A stretch of 64,000 nucleotides of DNA, from the NCBI RefSeq assembly GCF_009674685.1, contig NZ_WKJI01000001.1, positions 1,054,001 through 1,118,000 on the forward strand, in the 5' to 3' direction. The stretch comes from Pedobacter puniceum. GTDB taxonomy: Bacteria > Bacteroidota > Bacteroidia > Sphingobacteriales > Sphingobacteriaceae. Every line of letters begins with the position of its first letter. The first letter of the stretch is position 1. Below the pieces are notes generated by a model. That model ran no database searches. It saw nothing but the letters and a program-made list of their open reading frames with translations, and had not been told where the DNA came from. Made by a program: the position numbers and the translations under genes. This document shows, one piece after another, positions 33,772-41,714 of this stretch.

Positions 33772-33844
33772 GCGAAAGTAGCTCAGTTGGTAGAGCACAA
33801 CCTTGCCAAGGTTGGGGTCGCGAGTTCGAATCTCGTCTTTCGCT
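33772..33844 (+). tRNA. tRNA-Gly (anticodon GCC), copy 2
   Basis: Sequence is identical to copy 1 over all 73 bases. Here the next three bases happen to be CCA, unlike copy 1. Confidence 0.95.
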
Positions 33845-33851
33845 CCATGAG

Positions 33852-33875
33852 AACCTTCCCTACCAGGAAGGTTTT
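33852..33875 (+). terminator. Terminator-like hairpin between tRNA-Gly copy 2 and tRNA-Leu copy 2
   Basis: AACCTTCC pairs with GGAAGGTT around CTACCA, followed by TTTATTTT. It sits inside the tRNA cluster, so it could reduce expression of the last tRNA. Confidence 0.6.
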
Positions 33876-33896
33876 TATTTTACAGCTTCTAAAGCT

Positions 33897-33982
33897 GCTG
33901 AAGTGGTGGAACTGGTAGACACGCAGGACTTAAAATCCTGTTCGCCCTAAAGCGAGTGCGGGTTCGATTCCCGCCTTCAGTA
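33897..33982 (+). tRNA. tRNA-Leu (anticodon TAA), copy 2
   Basis: Sequence is identical to copy 1 over 86 bases, with the same G-U first pair. A strong terminator follows directly. Confidence 0.94.
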
Positions 33983-33984
33983 CA

Positions 33985-34015
33985 AAGCCCGATATTTTTA
34001 TATCGGGCTTTTTTT
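33985..34015 (+). terminator. Rho-independent terminator of the tRNA cluster
   Basis: AAGCCCGATA (33985-33994) pairs with TATCGGGCTT (34001-34010), followed by seven T in total. Confidence 0.92.
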
Positions 34016-34063
34016 ATTGGTTTCATGTCTTAATTTAGCTAATAAAATAGCTTTAAAATTCCT

Positions 34064-35086
34064 ATGAAGAAACTATTATTTATTCACCTCTTTGTTTTTG
34101 CTGCACTTCAAGTAATTGCACAACAAGAAGCTACAACAAAAAGTGGTAAAAAAGTTTGGTTGTGGGAGAACGGCACTTGGACTTATGCCGATAACTTACA
34201 AACTGAGGAATTTAAACCTTCTAAAATTCCTAAACTAGAACTCCCTAAGTTCACAAAAAATGATATTATTATACAACATAGCGGTTTTTCACTTTCCTAC
34301 AACGAATTACATGAGCAAGCTAATTGGGTAGCATATGAATTAACTAAAGAAAAAACAGTTAAAATTTATAGCAGAATAGATAAATTTTTAGAGGACCCAA
34401 AAGTTAAAACCGGAACAGCCAATGCTAAAGATTACGCTTCATCTGGTTATGACCGTGGACATTTAGCCCCAGCTGCGGATATGGTATGGTCTGCAACAGC
34501 CATGGCAGAAAGTTTTTATTACAGCAATATGAGTCCACAAAACCCCGGTTTTAACCGAGGTATTTGGAAAAAATTAGAAGAACTAGTTAGAATCTGGGCT
34601 GTAGAAAATGAGGCTTTATACATAGCAACCGGCCCTGTTTTAAGCGGTAGTTTACTTAGTATAGGCCCAAATAAAGTGAGTGTACCAAAATACTATTATA
34701 AGGTAATTTTAGACTATAAAGCGCCTGAAATTAAAAGTATAGGTTTTATTTTAGAGAATAAAAATTCTAACCAACCACTTCAAACTTATGCAGTTAGTAT
34801 TGATAGTGTAGAAAAATTTACTGGTATTGATTTCTTTGTCTCTTTACCTGATGAACAAGAAGAAGTTATCGAGAAAAAGATATGTTTACCTTGTTGGTCT
34901 TGGGATGGTGTAACACCTAAAAATGAAACAGATACGATTAAACAAGAACAGCCCTCTGAAGAAAACAATTTCAATAAAGCTGAAGTTAAAACATCAATAG
35001 CAGTACAATGCTTAGGAATAACAAAGGCTGGCACTAGATGCAAACGTAAAACCACTAACCCTAGCGGAAGGTGTTACCAGCATTAA
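34064..35086 (+). CDS. Exported DNA/RNA non-specific endonuclease with a C-terminal Cys/His motif
   Basis: The 340-residue protein has a signal peptide (ending LQVIAQQ) and a short GKKVWLWENGTWTYAD module. It has a NUC domain at about 70-265 with the catalytic DRGHLAPAAD and NMSPQNPGFNRGIWKKLE (metal-binding Asn). The last 30 residues, CLGITKAGTRCKRKT...RCYQH, form a C-x9-C-x10-C-x2-H zinc-ribbon-like motif of the DUF5763 type. It probably degrades nucleic acid outside the cell for nutrition. Its 3' end overlaps the convergent gene by four bases. Confidence 0.85.
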   Translation: MKKLLFIHLFVFAALQVIAQQEATTKSGKKVWLWENGTWTYADNLQTEEFKPSKIPKLELPKFTKNDIIIQHSGFSLSYNELHEQANWVAYELTKEKTVKIYSRIDKFLEDPKVKTGTANAKDYASSGYDRGHLAPAADMVWSATAMAESFYYSNMSPQNPGFNRGIWKKLEELVRIWAVENEALYIATGPVLSGSLLSIGPNKVSVPKYYYKVILDYKAPEIKSIGFILENKNSNQPLQTYAVSIDSVEKFTGIDFFVSLPDEQEEVIEKKICLPCWSWDGVTPKNETDTIKQEQPSEENNFNKAEVKTSIAVQCLGITKAGTRCKRKTTNPSGRCYQH

Positions 35087-35514
35087 AGACTAAAGTTTAA
35101 TTCGCAAAACAATTTTTCGCCTCCTGCATCATCAATTTCTGCTACTTCATCAAGAAATAAATCCCAATCTCCATCAGTAAATAAATTACCTTCATATTCT
35201 TGAGTTTGGCTATAATAATTAAAGTGCCACTCGTCTATCTCATCTAAATCATCAACAGAATAAGAACGCACACTAAAGCCATCATCGCTGATGTTGATAC
35301 TCCAAGTAGCCGTTAAAGCACCACTTTGTTTAGAAATAGAGAAAGAAATATCAAAATCACCGACAAGTTCTGGCATGTTTTCTAGATAATTCTTGATTTT
35401 TTGCGCAGCAATTTGTTGCTCATCTTTTATGAGATCTTTATCTTCTATTAATTGAAAAAACTCTATAAAATAGTTCTGATATCTAATAAGTAGGTTTCTG
35501 AATATATGATCCAT
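35083..35514 (-). CDS. Conserved hypothetical acidic protein
   Basis: The 143-residue protein has an N-terminal helical part (MDHIFRNLLIRYQNYFIEFF) and an acidic beta-rich C-terminal part (VDDLDEIDEWHFNYYSQTQ, then GDWDLFLDEVAEIDDAGGE). It has no signal peptide and no membrane segment. I start it at the ATG at 35514; a GTG six codons earlier is possible. It is alone on this strand. I do not recognise a family. Confidence 0.6.
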   Translation of the reverse strand: MDHIFRNLLIRYQNYFIEFFQLIEDKDLIKDEQQIAAQKIKNYLENMPELVGDFDISFSISKQSGALTATWSINISDDGFSVRSYSVDDLDEIDEWHFNYYSQTQEYEGNLFTDGDWDLFLDEVAEIDDAGGEKLFCELNFSL

Positions 35515-35622
35515 AAATTGTGATTTAAGCACAAAAATAACAGAAATAATATGTAAAAAATAAAATTGCTGCGAAGAGCTGATTACTAATATTTTAAAAG
35601 CAATATCACATAAAATTTAAGC

Positions 35623-35756
35623 TTATCCACAAAAACCATTTTCTCCACACCTCTTATAGTATCAGAAAAAAACCTTACTTTTGAATCCCGTACAAAAAGA
35701 TTTAGAAAAAAGGCATTTTTTAAGTTCTAATTCTAAGTTTTTAAAGATTATCCACA
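35623..35756 (+). promoter_or_regulatory. DnaA-box cluster upstream of pyrG
   Basis: TTATCCACA, a perfect DnaA-box consensus, occurs at 35623-35631 and 35748-35756, the latter four bases before the pyrG ATG. TTCTCCACA at 35641-35649 is one base off. All three are on the plus strand within a 246-base AT-rich gap. A TACTTTTG element at 35676-35683 lies between them. This may be a DnaA-controlled promoter or part of an origin. Confidence 0.4.
35676..35683 (+). promoter_or_regulatory. Promoter -7 element TACTTTTG of pyrG
   Basis: TACTTTTG fits TAnnTTTG and would give a leader of about 73 bases for pyrG, longer than for other genes here. The leader contains one DnaA box and an A/T-rich stretch. 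Confidence 0.45.
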
Positions 35757-35760
35757 TACA

Positions 35761-37374
35761 ATGACTAAGTATATTTTTGTTACGGGCGGCGTTACATCGT
35801 CTTTAGGGAAAGGTATTATTTCCGCATCATTAGCTAAACTTTTACAAGCAAGAGGTTACAGTGTAACTATTCAAAAGTTTGATCCTTATATCAATATTGA
35901 TCCGGGAACGTTAAACCCTTATGAGCATGGAGAATGCTTTGTAACAGAAGATGGTGCCGAAACAGATTTAGACCTAGGTCACTACGAGCGTTTCTTAAAC
36001 ATTCCAACATCGCAGGCTAATAACATAACTACAGGTAGAATCTACCAAAACGTTATCAATAAAGAAAGACAAGGCGAGTTCTTAGGAAAAACAGTACAAG
36101 TTATTCCGCATATTACTGATGAGATTAAACGCAATATGCGCTTGTTAGGTGAGAGTGGGAATTTTGATATTGTTATTACTGAGCTTGGCGGTACCGTGGG
36201 CGATATTGAATCTTTACCTTACATAGAAGCAGTGAGACAATTTAAATGGGAAGTTGGCTCTAACAATGCACTAGTTATCCATTTAACATTAATACCGTTT
36301 TTGGCTGCAGCCGGAGAATTAAAAACCAAACCTACCCAACACTCGGTTAAAATGTTGTTAGAGTATGGTATACAACCAGATATTTTGGTTTGTAGAACAG
36401 AACACCACATCAGTCAGGATATTAGAAAGAAAATTGCTCAATTCTGTAACGTAAATTTAAATGCAGTTATAGAATCTATTGATGCAAGCACTATTTACGA
36501 TGTGCCTTTGTTGATGCTAAAAGAGCAATTAGACCGTACTGTTTTAAGTAAATTAAAACTTCCTCTTAAAAATGAACCTGATTTAGAAAGCTGGAAAGAT
36601 TTTTTAGGCAGGTTAAAGAACCCAACTGCAGAAGTAAGAATAGGTTTAGTAGGTAAATATGTAGAACTGCCTGATGCTTATAAATCTATAACAGAATCTT
36701 TTATACATGCCGGAGCTTTTAATGAGTGTAAAGTACGTGTAGAGTGCATCCATTCTGAGGGTATTACCGAAGAAAACGTTAAAGCTAAGCTGGGTAAACT
36801 GGATGGAGTTTTAGTAGCTCCAGGTTTTGGTGCCCGAGGTATTGAAGGTAAAATTACTGCTATAAAGTTCATTAGAGAGAACAATATTCCTTTCTTTGGA
36901 ATATGTTTAGGGATGCAATGTGCCGTAATAGAGTTTGGAAGAAATGTACTAGGCTTAAAACATGCCCATAGTACAGAAATGGATGAAAATACAGAACATG
37001 CTGTTATTTCTATGATGGAAGAGCAAAAGAAAGTTACTTTAAAAGGCGGCACTATGCGTTTGGGCTCTTACCCTTGCGAACTTAAAAAAGGTTCTAAAGC
37101 GTATAGCATTTACGGGAAATCTAAAATTACAGAAAGACACAGACACCGATATGAGTTTAATAACGCTTTCTTAAAACAGTATGAAGCCGCTGGAATGATA
37201 GCTTCTGGTATTAACCCTGAGAATAATTTAGTAGAGATTGTAGAGTTAAAGAACCATCCGTATTTTGTTGCTTCACAATTTCACCCCGAATTAAAATCAA
37301 CAGTTGCTAATCCTCACCCACTTTTTGTTAAATTTGTCGCCGCTTCATTAGAACATTCTAAAAAGAAGCATTAA
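35761..37374 (+). CDS. pyrG: CTP synthase PyrG
   Basis: PyrG aminates UTP to CTP with glutamine. The 537-residue protein has the synthetase P-loop [40 protein letters not shown], and a C-terminal glutaminase with the nucleophile in [15 protein letters not shown] and the HPE triad end (QFHPELKST). Length is normal. It precedes yidC by 22 bases, a pairing I associate with Bacteroidota. Confidence 0.97.
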   Translation: MTKYIFVTGGVTSSLGKGIISASLAKLLQARGYSVTIQKFDPYINIDPGTLNPYEHGECFVTEDGAETDLDLGHYERFLNIPTSQANNITTGRIYQNVINKERQGEFLGKTVQVIPHITDEIKRNMRLLGESGNFDIVITELGGTVGDIESLPYIEAVRQFKWEVGSNNALVIHLTLIPFLAAAGELKTKPTQHSVKMLLEYGIQPDILVCRTEHHISQDIRKKIAQFCNVNLNAVIESIDASTIYDVPLLMLKEQLDRTVLSKLKLPLKNEPDLESWKDFLGRLKNPTAEVRIGLVGKYVELPDAYKSITESFIHAGAFNECKVRVECIHSEGITEENVKAKLGKLDGVLVAPGFGARGIEGKITAIKFIRENNIPFFGICLGMQCAVIEFGRNVLGLKHAHSTEMDENTEHAVISMMEEQKKVTLKGGTMRLGSYPCELKKGSKAYSIYGKSKITERHRHRYEFNNAFLKQYEAAGMIASGINPENNLVEIVELKNHPYFVASQFHPELKSTVANPHPLFVKFVAASLEHSKKKH

Positions 37375-37396
37375 GAATAGCATATAAATAGATATA

Positions 37397-39184
37397 ATGG
37401 ATAGAAATACGTTTACAGGTTTATTCCTGATTTTAGTCATATTAGTTGGATCAACATTTTTATTAAAACCATCTGAAGAGCAACTTAAAAGAGAAGAATT
37501 TGTTCAAGATTCTATTGCTAAAGCAAAAAAAGGAATTAAACAACCTGCTGCTGTAGCAAAAACTACCGCTACATTACCAACAGATACTGCTGTACAAAAT
37601 CAAGTTATACAGAAAGAAGAGGTTTTAACATTAGAGAATGATAAAATTAAGGTATTCATTTCTACTTTAGGTGGTAAAATTTCTAGTGTTGAACTTAAAA
37701 ATGAAACCAATCAGCTTAACCAACCTGTTGTTTTATTTAATAAGCAAAACAACTTCGGGATAGAATATAGCCAAAACAACCAAACTCTCAATACTAGCAA
37801 CCTTTTCTTTTCTAAAGAAGTGGCTCAAGATGATAAATTGGTTCTAAAAGCTACAAATGCTGATGGTTCTTTTATTAATTACACTTATACTTTAGCTAAA
37901 GGAAGTAATAAAGTTGATTTTAACATCAGTTTAAGCGGTTTCCAAAATAAAGTTAATGCAGATAAAGGCTTAGCTATTAACTGGGCTGCTGAACTACAAC
38001 AACAAGAAAAAGATATAAATAACGAGCGTATCTACTCTACCACTTATTATAAAATAGCTAATGATGATGTAGATTATTTAAGCGAAACAGAAACTGAAGA
38101 AAAAGCTTTCACCGAAGAAACTTTAGAATGGGTTTCATTTAAACAACACTTTTTCTCTGCTGCTTTAATGAGTAAAGATGGTTTTAAAAACAGTACGCTT
38201 AAAGTTCAAACTATTGCTAATAACTCTGCTGTAAAAGCTTACCAAGCTAAATTAAATCTTCCGTTTAAAAATCAACAGGTAAACAATTACGATTTAGAAT
38301 ACTATTTCGGCTCCAATAAGTTTTCTCAGTTAAAAGAACAGGGTAACGATTTAGAAAAACAAGTAAAAATGGGTTGGGGTCCATTAAAATGGATTAACAG
38401 ATATTTAGTTCTACCAGTTTTCAACTTCTTTGAAGGCTTTAACATGAGTTATGGTATCATTATTTTATTGTTAACCATTATCTTAAAAACGGTATTATTT
38501 CCATTTACATACAAATCATACTTATCAATGGCTAAAATGAGAGTTTTAAAGCCAGAGATGGATGAGATAAAAAAGAAAGTTGGAGATGATAACCCTACCC
38601 TTTTACAACAAGAATACTTAAAATTATATAAGCAAGCTGGTGTAAACCCATTAGGTGGATGTTTACCTTTATTATTCCAGATGCCATTTATATTAGCATT
38701 CTTTTATTTCTTCCCTAACTTATTTGAGTTAAGACATGAAAGCTTCTTATGGATGAAAGATTTATCTACTTACGATGAATTAATCACCTTCACTCCTATT
38801 CCGCTTTTAGGTTGGAGCCACATCAGCTTAATGTGTTTATTAATGACTATTTCAACGTTGATTTATACTTATTTCAACAATCAGGTTTCTGGTGCACAGG
38901 GACAAATGAAGTATATAGGTTATATAACACCTATCATTTTCTTTGGTGTCTTAAACGCTTATCCTGCTGGTCTTAACTATTATTATTTCTGTGCTAACAT
39001 TTTAACCTTTGCACAGCAATATTTAATTAGATATTTTGTTGATGATGAAAAAATTCATGCACAAATTCAGGAGTTTAAGAAAAAACCAGAAAGTGCAAAG
39101 AAAAAAAGTGGTTTCCAAAAGAAACTAGAAGATATGATGAGACAGCAACAACAGTTGAAAGAACAACAGAAAAAGAAAAAATAA
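37397..39184 (+). CDS. yidC: Membrane protein insertase YidC
   Basis: The 595-residue protein inserts proteins in the inner membrane, alone or with SecYEG. It has an N-terminal anchor (FTGLFLILVILVGSTFLL) and a large periplasmic beta domain (about 75-340). The conserved five-helix core starts at GWGPLKWINRYLVLPVFNFF and includes GGCLPLLFQMPFILAFF. The C-terminal tail is highly basic (Lys/Gln rich), as expected for ribosome contact. A terminator follows. Confidence 0.96.
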   Translation: MDRNTFTGLFLILVILVGSTFLLKPSEEQLKREEFVQDSIAKAKKGIKQPAAVAKTTATLPTDTAVQNQVIQKEEVLTLENDKIKVFISTLGGKISSVELKNETNQLNQPVVLFNKQNNFGIEYSQNNQTLNTSNLFFSKEVAQDDKLVLKATNADGSFINYTYTLAKGSNKVDFNISLSGFQNKVNADKGLAINWAAELQQQEKDINNERIYSTTYYKIANDDVDYLSETETEEKAFTEETLEWVSFKQHFFSAALMSKDGFKNSTLKVQTIANNSAVKAYQAKLNLPFKNQQVNNYDLEYYFGSNKFSQLKEQGNDLEKQVKMGWGPLKWINRYLVLPVFNFFEGFNMSYGIIILLLTIILKTVLFPFTYKSYLSMAKMRVLKPEMDEIKKKVGDDNPTLLQQEYLKLYKQAGVNPLGGCLPLLFQMPFILAFFYFFPNLFELRHESFLWMKDLSTYDELITFTPIPLLGWSHISLMCLLMTISTLIYTYFNNQVSGAQGQMKYIGYITPIIFFGVLNAYPAGLNYYYFCANILTFAQQYLIRYFVDDEKIHAQIQEFKKKPESAKKKSGFQKKLEDMMRQQQQLKEQQKKKK

Positions 39185-39186
39185 AT

Positions 39187-39211
39187 AAAGCCCCAATTTG
39201 GGGCTTTTTCT
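39187..39211 (+). terminator. Rho-independent terminator after yidC
   Basis: AAAGCCCCAA (39187-39196) pairs with TTGGGGCTTT (39198-39207) with a one-base centre, then T-rich sequence. Confidence 0.92.
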
Positions 39212-39528
39212 TTTTCCCATTTTAAGATTATTTTCCACACTTGTAGATATTAAACCCCAACATAAAACAATAGCTATATCCTTTATAAACAGAATCACTT
39301 AAATAAATTATTAAAATTACATTACGTATATTTAACTTAATTGAAATTATTTCAAAATAAAGCAACAATCAAAATAAATAATTTATTTAAATAGAATTTT
39401 TAATAATACTTTTTAAAAATATCACAATTTAAATTAACTCAGCAATTAACTATTAAAGAATATATTGAAAAATATAAATCTAAAGGCATCATTTATGCGT
39501 AAGGCTTTGTATATTTAAATCAAATTTT
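39212..39528 (+). promoter_or_regulatory. 317-base AT-rich gap upstream of the exopolysaccharide locus
   Basis: No gene is seen here. It holds a TTTTCCACA at 39231-39239 (a relaxed DnaA box) and a perfect dyad AAATAAAT-A-ATTTATTT at 39372-39388. Several A/T tracts are present. The promoter of the exopolysaccharide locus must lie here, but I cannot identify a convincing TAnnTTTG close to the first start. Confidence 0.4.
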
Positions 39529-39924
39529 ATGAAACTAATGGATAAGGCTCAAAATACTTCAAAGAAAAAGATTCTTTTGGTTGATGATGAATTAGCTATT
39601 TTGAAATTATTAGAATTCATATTAAAAGATGAGTATGAACTCATAACTAGAAATAATGGTTTTGATGCGCTTAGCTGGTTAGATAATGGAAATATTCCAG
39701 ATTTAATTATTTCAGATATGGAAATGCCTTATTTTGATGGTGCTGATTTAGTTAAATCTATTAAAGTAAGTGGTTTTTACAGAGAAATTCCTGTTATTGT
39801 ATTATCAGGTTCAGAATCTTTAGAGAATATCAAAGCTAAAATACCTTATGACATTAACGGATTGATGGCTAAACCTTTTAATCCGGGATTATTGAAGGAA
39901 AAAATTAAAACCCTGCTTAACTAA
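39529..39924 (+). CDS. Single-domain response regulator
   Basis: The 131-residue protein is a receiver domain only: KKKILLVDDE at the start, the phospho-acceptor D63 in LIISDMEMPYFDGADLV, the switch Ser in VIVLSGSES and the Lys in GLMAKPFNPG. It has no output domain, so it presumably acts by protein contact. The next gene starts three bases later and encodes a receiver-like domain fused to a sugar transferase. No sensor kinase is encoded nearby. The start at 39529 is used; the ATG three codons later is also possible. Confidence 0.85.
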   Translation: MKLMDKAQNTSKKKILLVDDELAILKLLEFILKDEYELITRNNGFDALSWLDNGNIPDLIISDMEMPYFDGADLVKSIKVSGFYREIPVIVLSGSESLENIKAKIPYDINGLMAKPFNPGLLKEKIKTLLN

Positions 39925-39927
39925 AGA

Positions 39928-41010
39928 ATGCAATTTCAAGATTTTAAAGATTCCTCATACTTAAATAATCCTTCAAAAATCAGTATTCTTTACTACGCTG
40001 ATATTTATAAAAATCATGTATCAGAAACTTTTAATGATGAATCATTCGAAATTAAAAACTTTTCAAGCTTAGCAGAAATACAAAGTGCTACGCAAAAACT
40101 CTCTATAAACGAACTTAACAGCACTGTTCTTTTAGAAGTAAGTCAGCAAAATATTCATGAAGCTGTAGACTTTATTGAATCTTTAAAGAAAAATTGGCTT
40201 ACCAGAAATCTCATTGTATTTTTTCTACTTACAGACAATGATAGTCATTTATTCCAAATAGCTTTAAAGTTAGGCGTAAGCGATTGCTATAAGCCAAGTA
40301 TAAATTTTAATGATGTAAAAGAAAGATTAAGGTTTTTAACTTTTTATAAGTTATTACGCTCACAAGTAAGCAATATTTCTGAAATACCATCAGTAGAATA
40401 TAAAATCCCTTTTAGTAAAAGAGTTATAGATATTGTATTATCCTTATCTGCTTTAATTTGTTTAAGTCCGTTTTTTTTAATCATCGCTATATTAATTAAG
40501 TTAGACTCAAGAGGCCCAATATTTTATATCAGTAAAAGAGTTGGTACTGGCTACAAGATTTTTGACTTTTATAAGTTCAGATCTATGCGACAAGATGCGG
40601 ATAAATTGGTAGCAGAGTTAGCTAACAAAAATCAATACGGAGATTCTGCTTTTTTTAAAATTGAGAATGACCCACGAGTTACCAAATTGGGTAACTTCTT
40701 AAGAAATACCAGTATAGATGAACTTCCACAGCTTTTTAACGTTTTAAAAGGTGATATGTCTTTAGTTGGAAACAGACCTCTACCACTTTATGAGGCAGAA
40801 CAATTAACCACTAACGAGTGGTCTATGCGTTTCTTAGGTCCTGCTGGTTTAACTGGTTTATGGCAAATTAGCAAACGTGGAAAAAAGGATATGTCTGATA
40901 GAGAAAGAAAAAAATTAGATAATTTTTATGCTTCTAATTATTCTATTTGGTTAGATTTAAGGATTATTTTAAAAACCATACCTGCATTAATACAAAAGGA
41001 AAAAGTTTAA
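39928..41010 (+). CDS. Undecaprenyl-phosphate sugar phosphotransferase with N-terminal pseudo-receiver domain
   Basis: The 360-residue protein begins with a receiver-like fold (about 15-140) in which E70 replaces the phospho-Asp and the N-terminal acidic pair is absent, while T102 and K122 remain. The rest is a WbaP/WcaJ-type phosphoglycosyl transferase: one membrane helix ([20 protein letters not shown]), FYKFRSMR, the catalytic-region [20 protein letters not shown] and [15 protein letters not shown]. It would attach the first sugar phosphate to undecaprenyl phosphate, starting repeat-unit assembly. Its TAA overlaps the next ATG. Confidence 0.88.
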   Translation: MQFQDFKDSSYLNNPSKISILYYADIYKNHVSETFNDESFEIKNFSSLAEIQSATQKLSINELNSTVLLEVSQQNIHEAVDFIESLKKNWLTRNLIVFFLLTDNDSHLFQIALKLGVSDCYKPSINFNDVKERLRFLTFYKLLRSQVSNISEIPSVEYKIPFSKRVIDIVLSLSALICLSPFFLIIAILIKLDSRGPIFYISKRVGTGYKIFDFYKFRSMRQDADKLVAELANKNQYGDSAFFKIENDPRVTKLGNFLRNTSIDELPQLFNVLKGDMSLVGNRPLPLYEAEQLTTNEWSMRFLGPAGLTGLWQISKRGKKDMSDRERKKLDNFYASNYSIWLDLRIILKTIPALIQKEKV

Positions 41011-41714
41011 TGATAAAAACCTTTAAAATATTATTACTATTCCTGTTATTATCTTTTGTTGTTCCTTTTAACAGCAAAGCGCAAGAGTCTGTAATTAAAG
41101 GAATTGATTATATTTTTTTAGATACCCTCATTCAAAAAGCAAAAGTAAACTACCCAAGAAATAAAATTCTTAAAGAAAAAACAGATATCGCTAAAAATGA
41201 CATCTCTAAAAGTAATTTATCTTGGCTAGATGTAGTTACATTCACTTATTTGTACAGACCCAATAATAATTCTACTATTAATCTTCAAGATCCAAATCTT
41301 TTAAATGGATATCAAATAGGTTTTAATTTAAATTTAGGAAATGTTATAGCTAAGCCGTTTACGATTAAAAATTCGAAGGCAACTTATAAAATTTCAAAAT
41401 TAGAAGAAGAAGAATATTCATTAACTTTAGAACGAGAAGTTAAAAACCGATACTATGAGTATTTAAAGTACATCAATTTGTTAAAAATTAGTTCTAAAGC
41501 TACTTTAGATGCAGAGTCTCTTTTAAAAGAGATGAAGTATAAATATGAAAAAGGCGAAGTGAGTCTTGAAGTTTATACCAATGTTCTGTTAAATGCCACT
41601 AATCAAAACAAAAGTCGTATAGAGGCAGAAGCAGAGGTTTTTAATGCAAAAGCACTATTAGAAGAACTAGTAGGTGTAAAATTAGAAGACATTAAAATAA
41701 ATGGACGTAATTAA
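41010..41714 (+). CDS. TolC-family-like outer membrane protein, about half length
   Basis: The 234-residue protein has a signal peptide (about 1-25, ending NSKAQ). It then shows a TolC/OEP-like pattern of long amphipathic helices (ILKEKTDIAKNDISKSNLSW, and a helix containing YEYLKYINLLKISSKA) flanking beta strands with alternating polarity (YQIGFNLNLGNVIAKPF). Only one OEP repeat is present, against about two in 400-500 residue TolC proteins. It might form an outer-membrane channel as a higher oligomer. No Wza-type polysaccharide export protein is seen in the locus. I start at the ATG at 41010 (TAATG). Confidence 0.65.
   Translation: MIKTFKILLLFLLLSFVVPFNSKAQESVIKGIDYIFLDTLIQKAKVNYPRNKILKEKTDIAKNDISKSNLSWLDVVTFTYLYRPNNNSTINLQDPNLLNGYQIGFNLNLGNVIAKPFTIKNSKATYKISKLEEEEYSLTLEREVKNRYYEYLKYINLLKISSKATLDAESLLKEMKYKYEKGEVSLEVYTNVLLNATNQNKSRIEAEAEVFNAKALLEELVGVKLEDIKINGRN

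Noticed and set aside
33845-33847. Encoded CCA after tRNA-Gly copy 2
   Set aside because: Copy 1 and both Leu genes lack it, and the three bases run into an unrelated hairpin, so it is probably coincidence.
35623-35756. Firm call of a replication origin
   Set aside because: Only two perfect boxes are present, dnaA is not in the window, and GC skew cannot be computed here; kept only as a finding.
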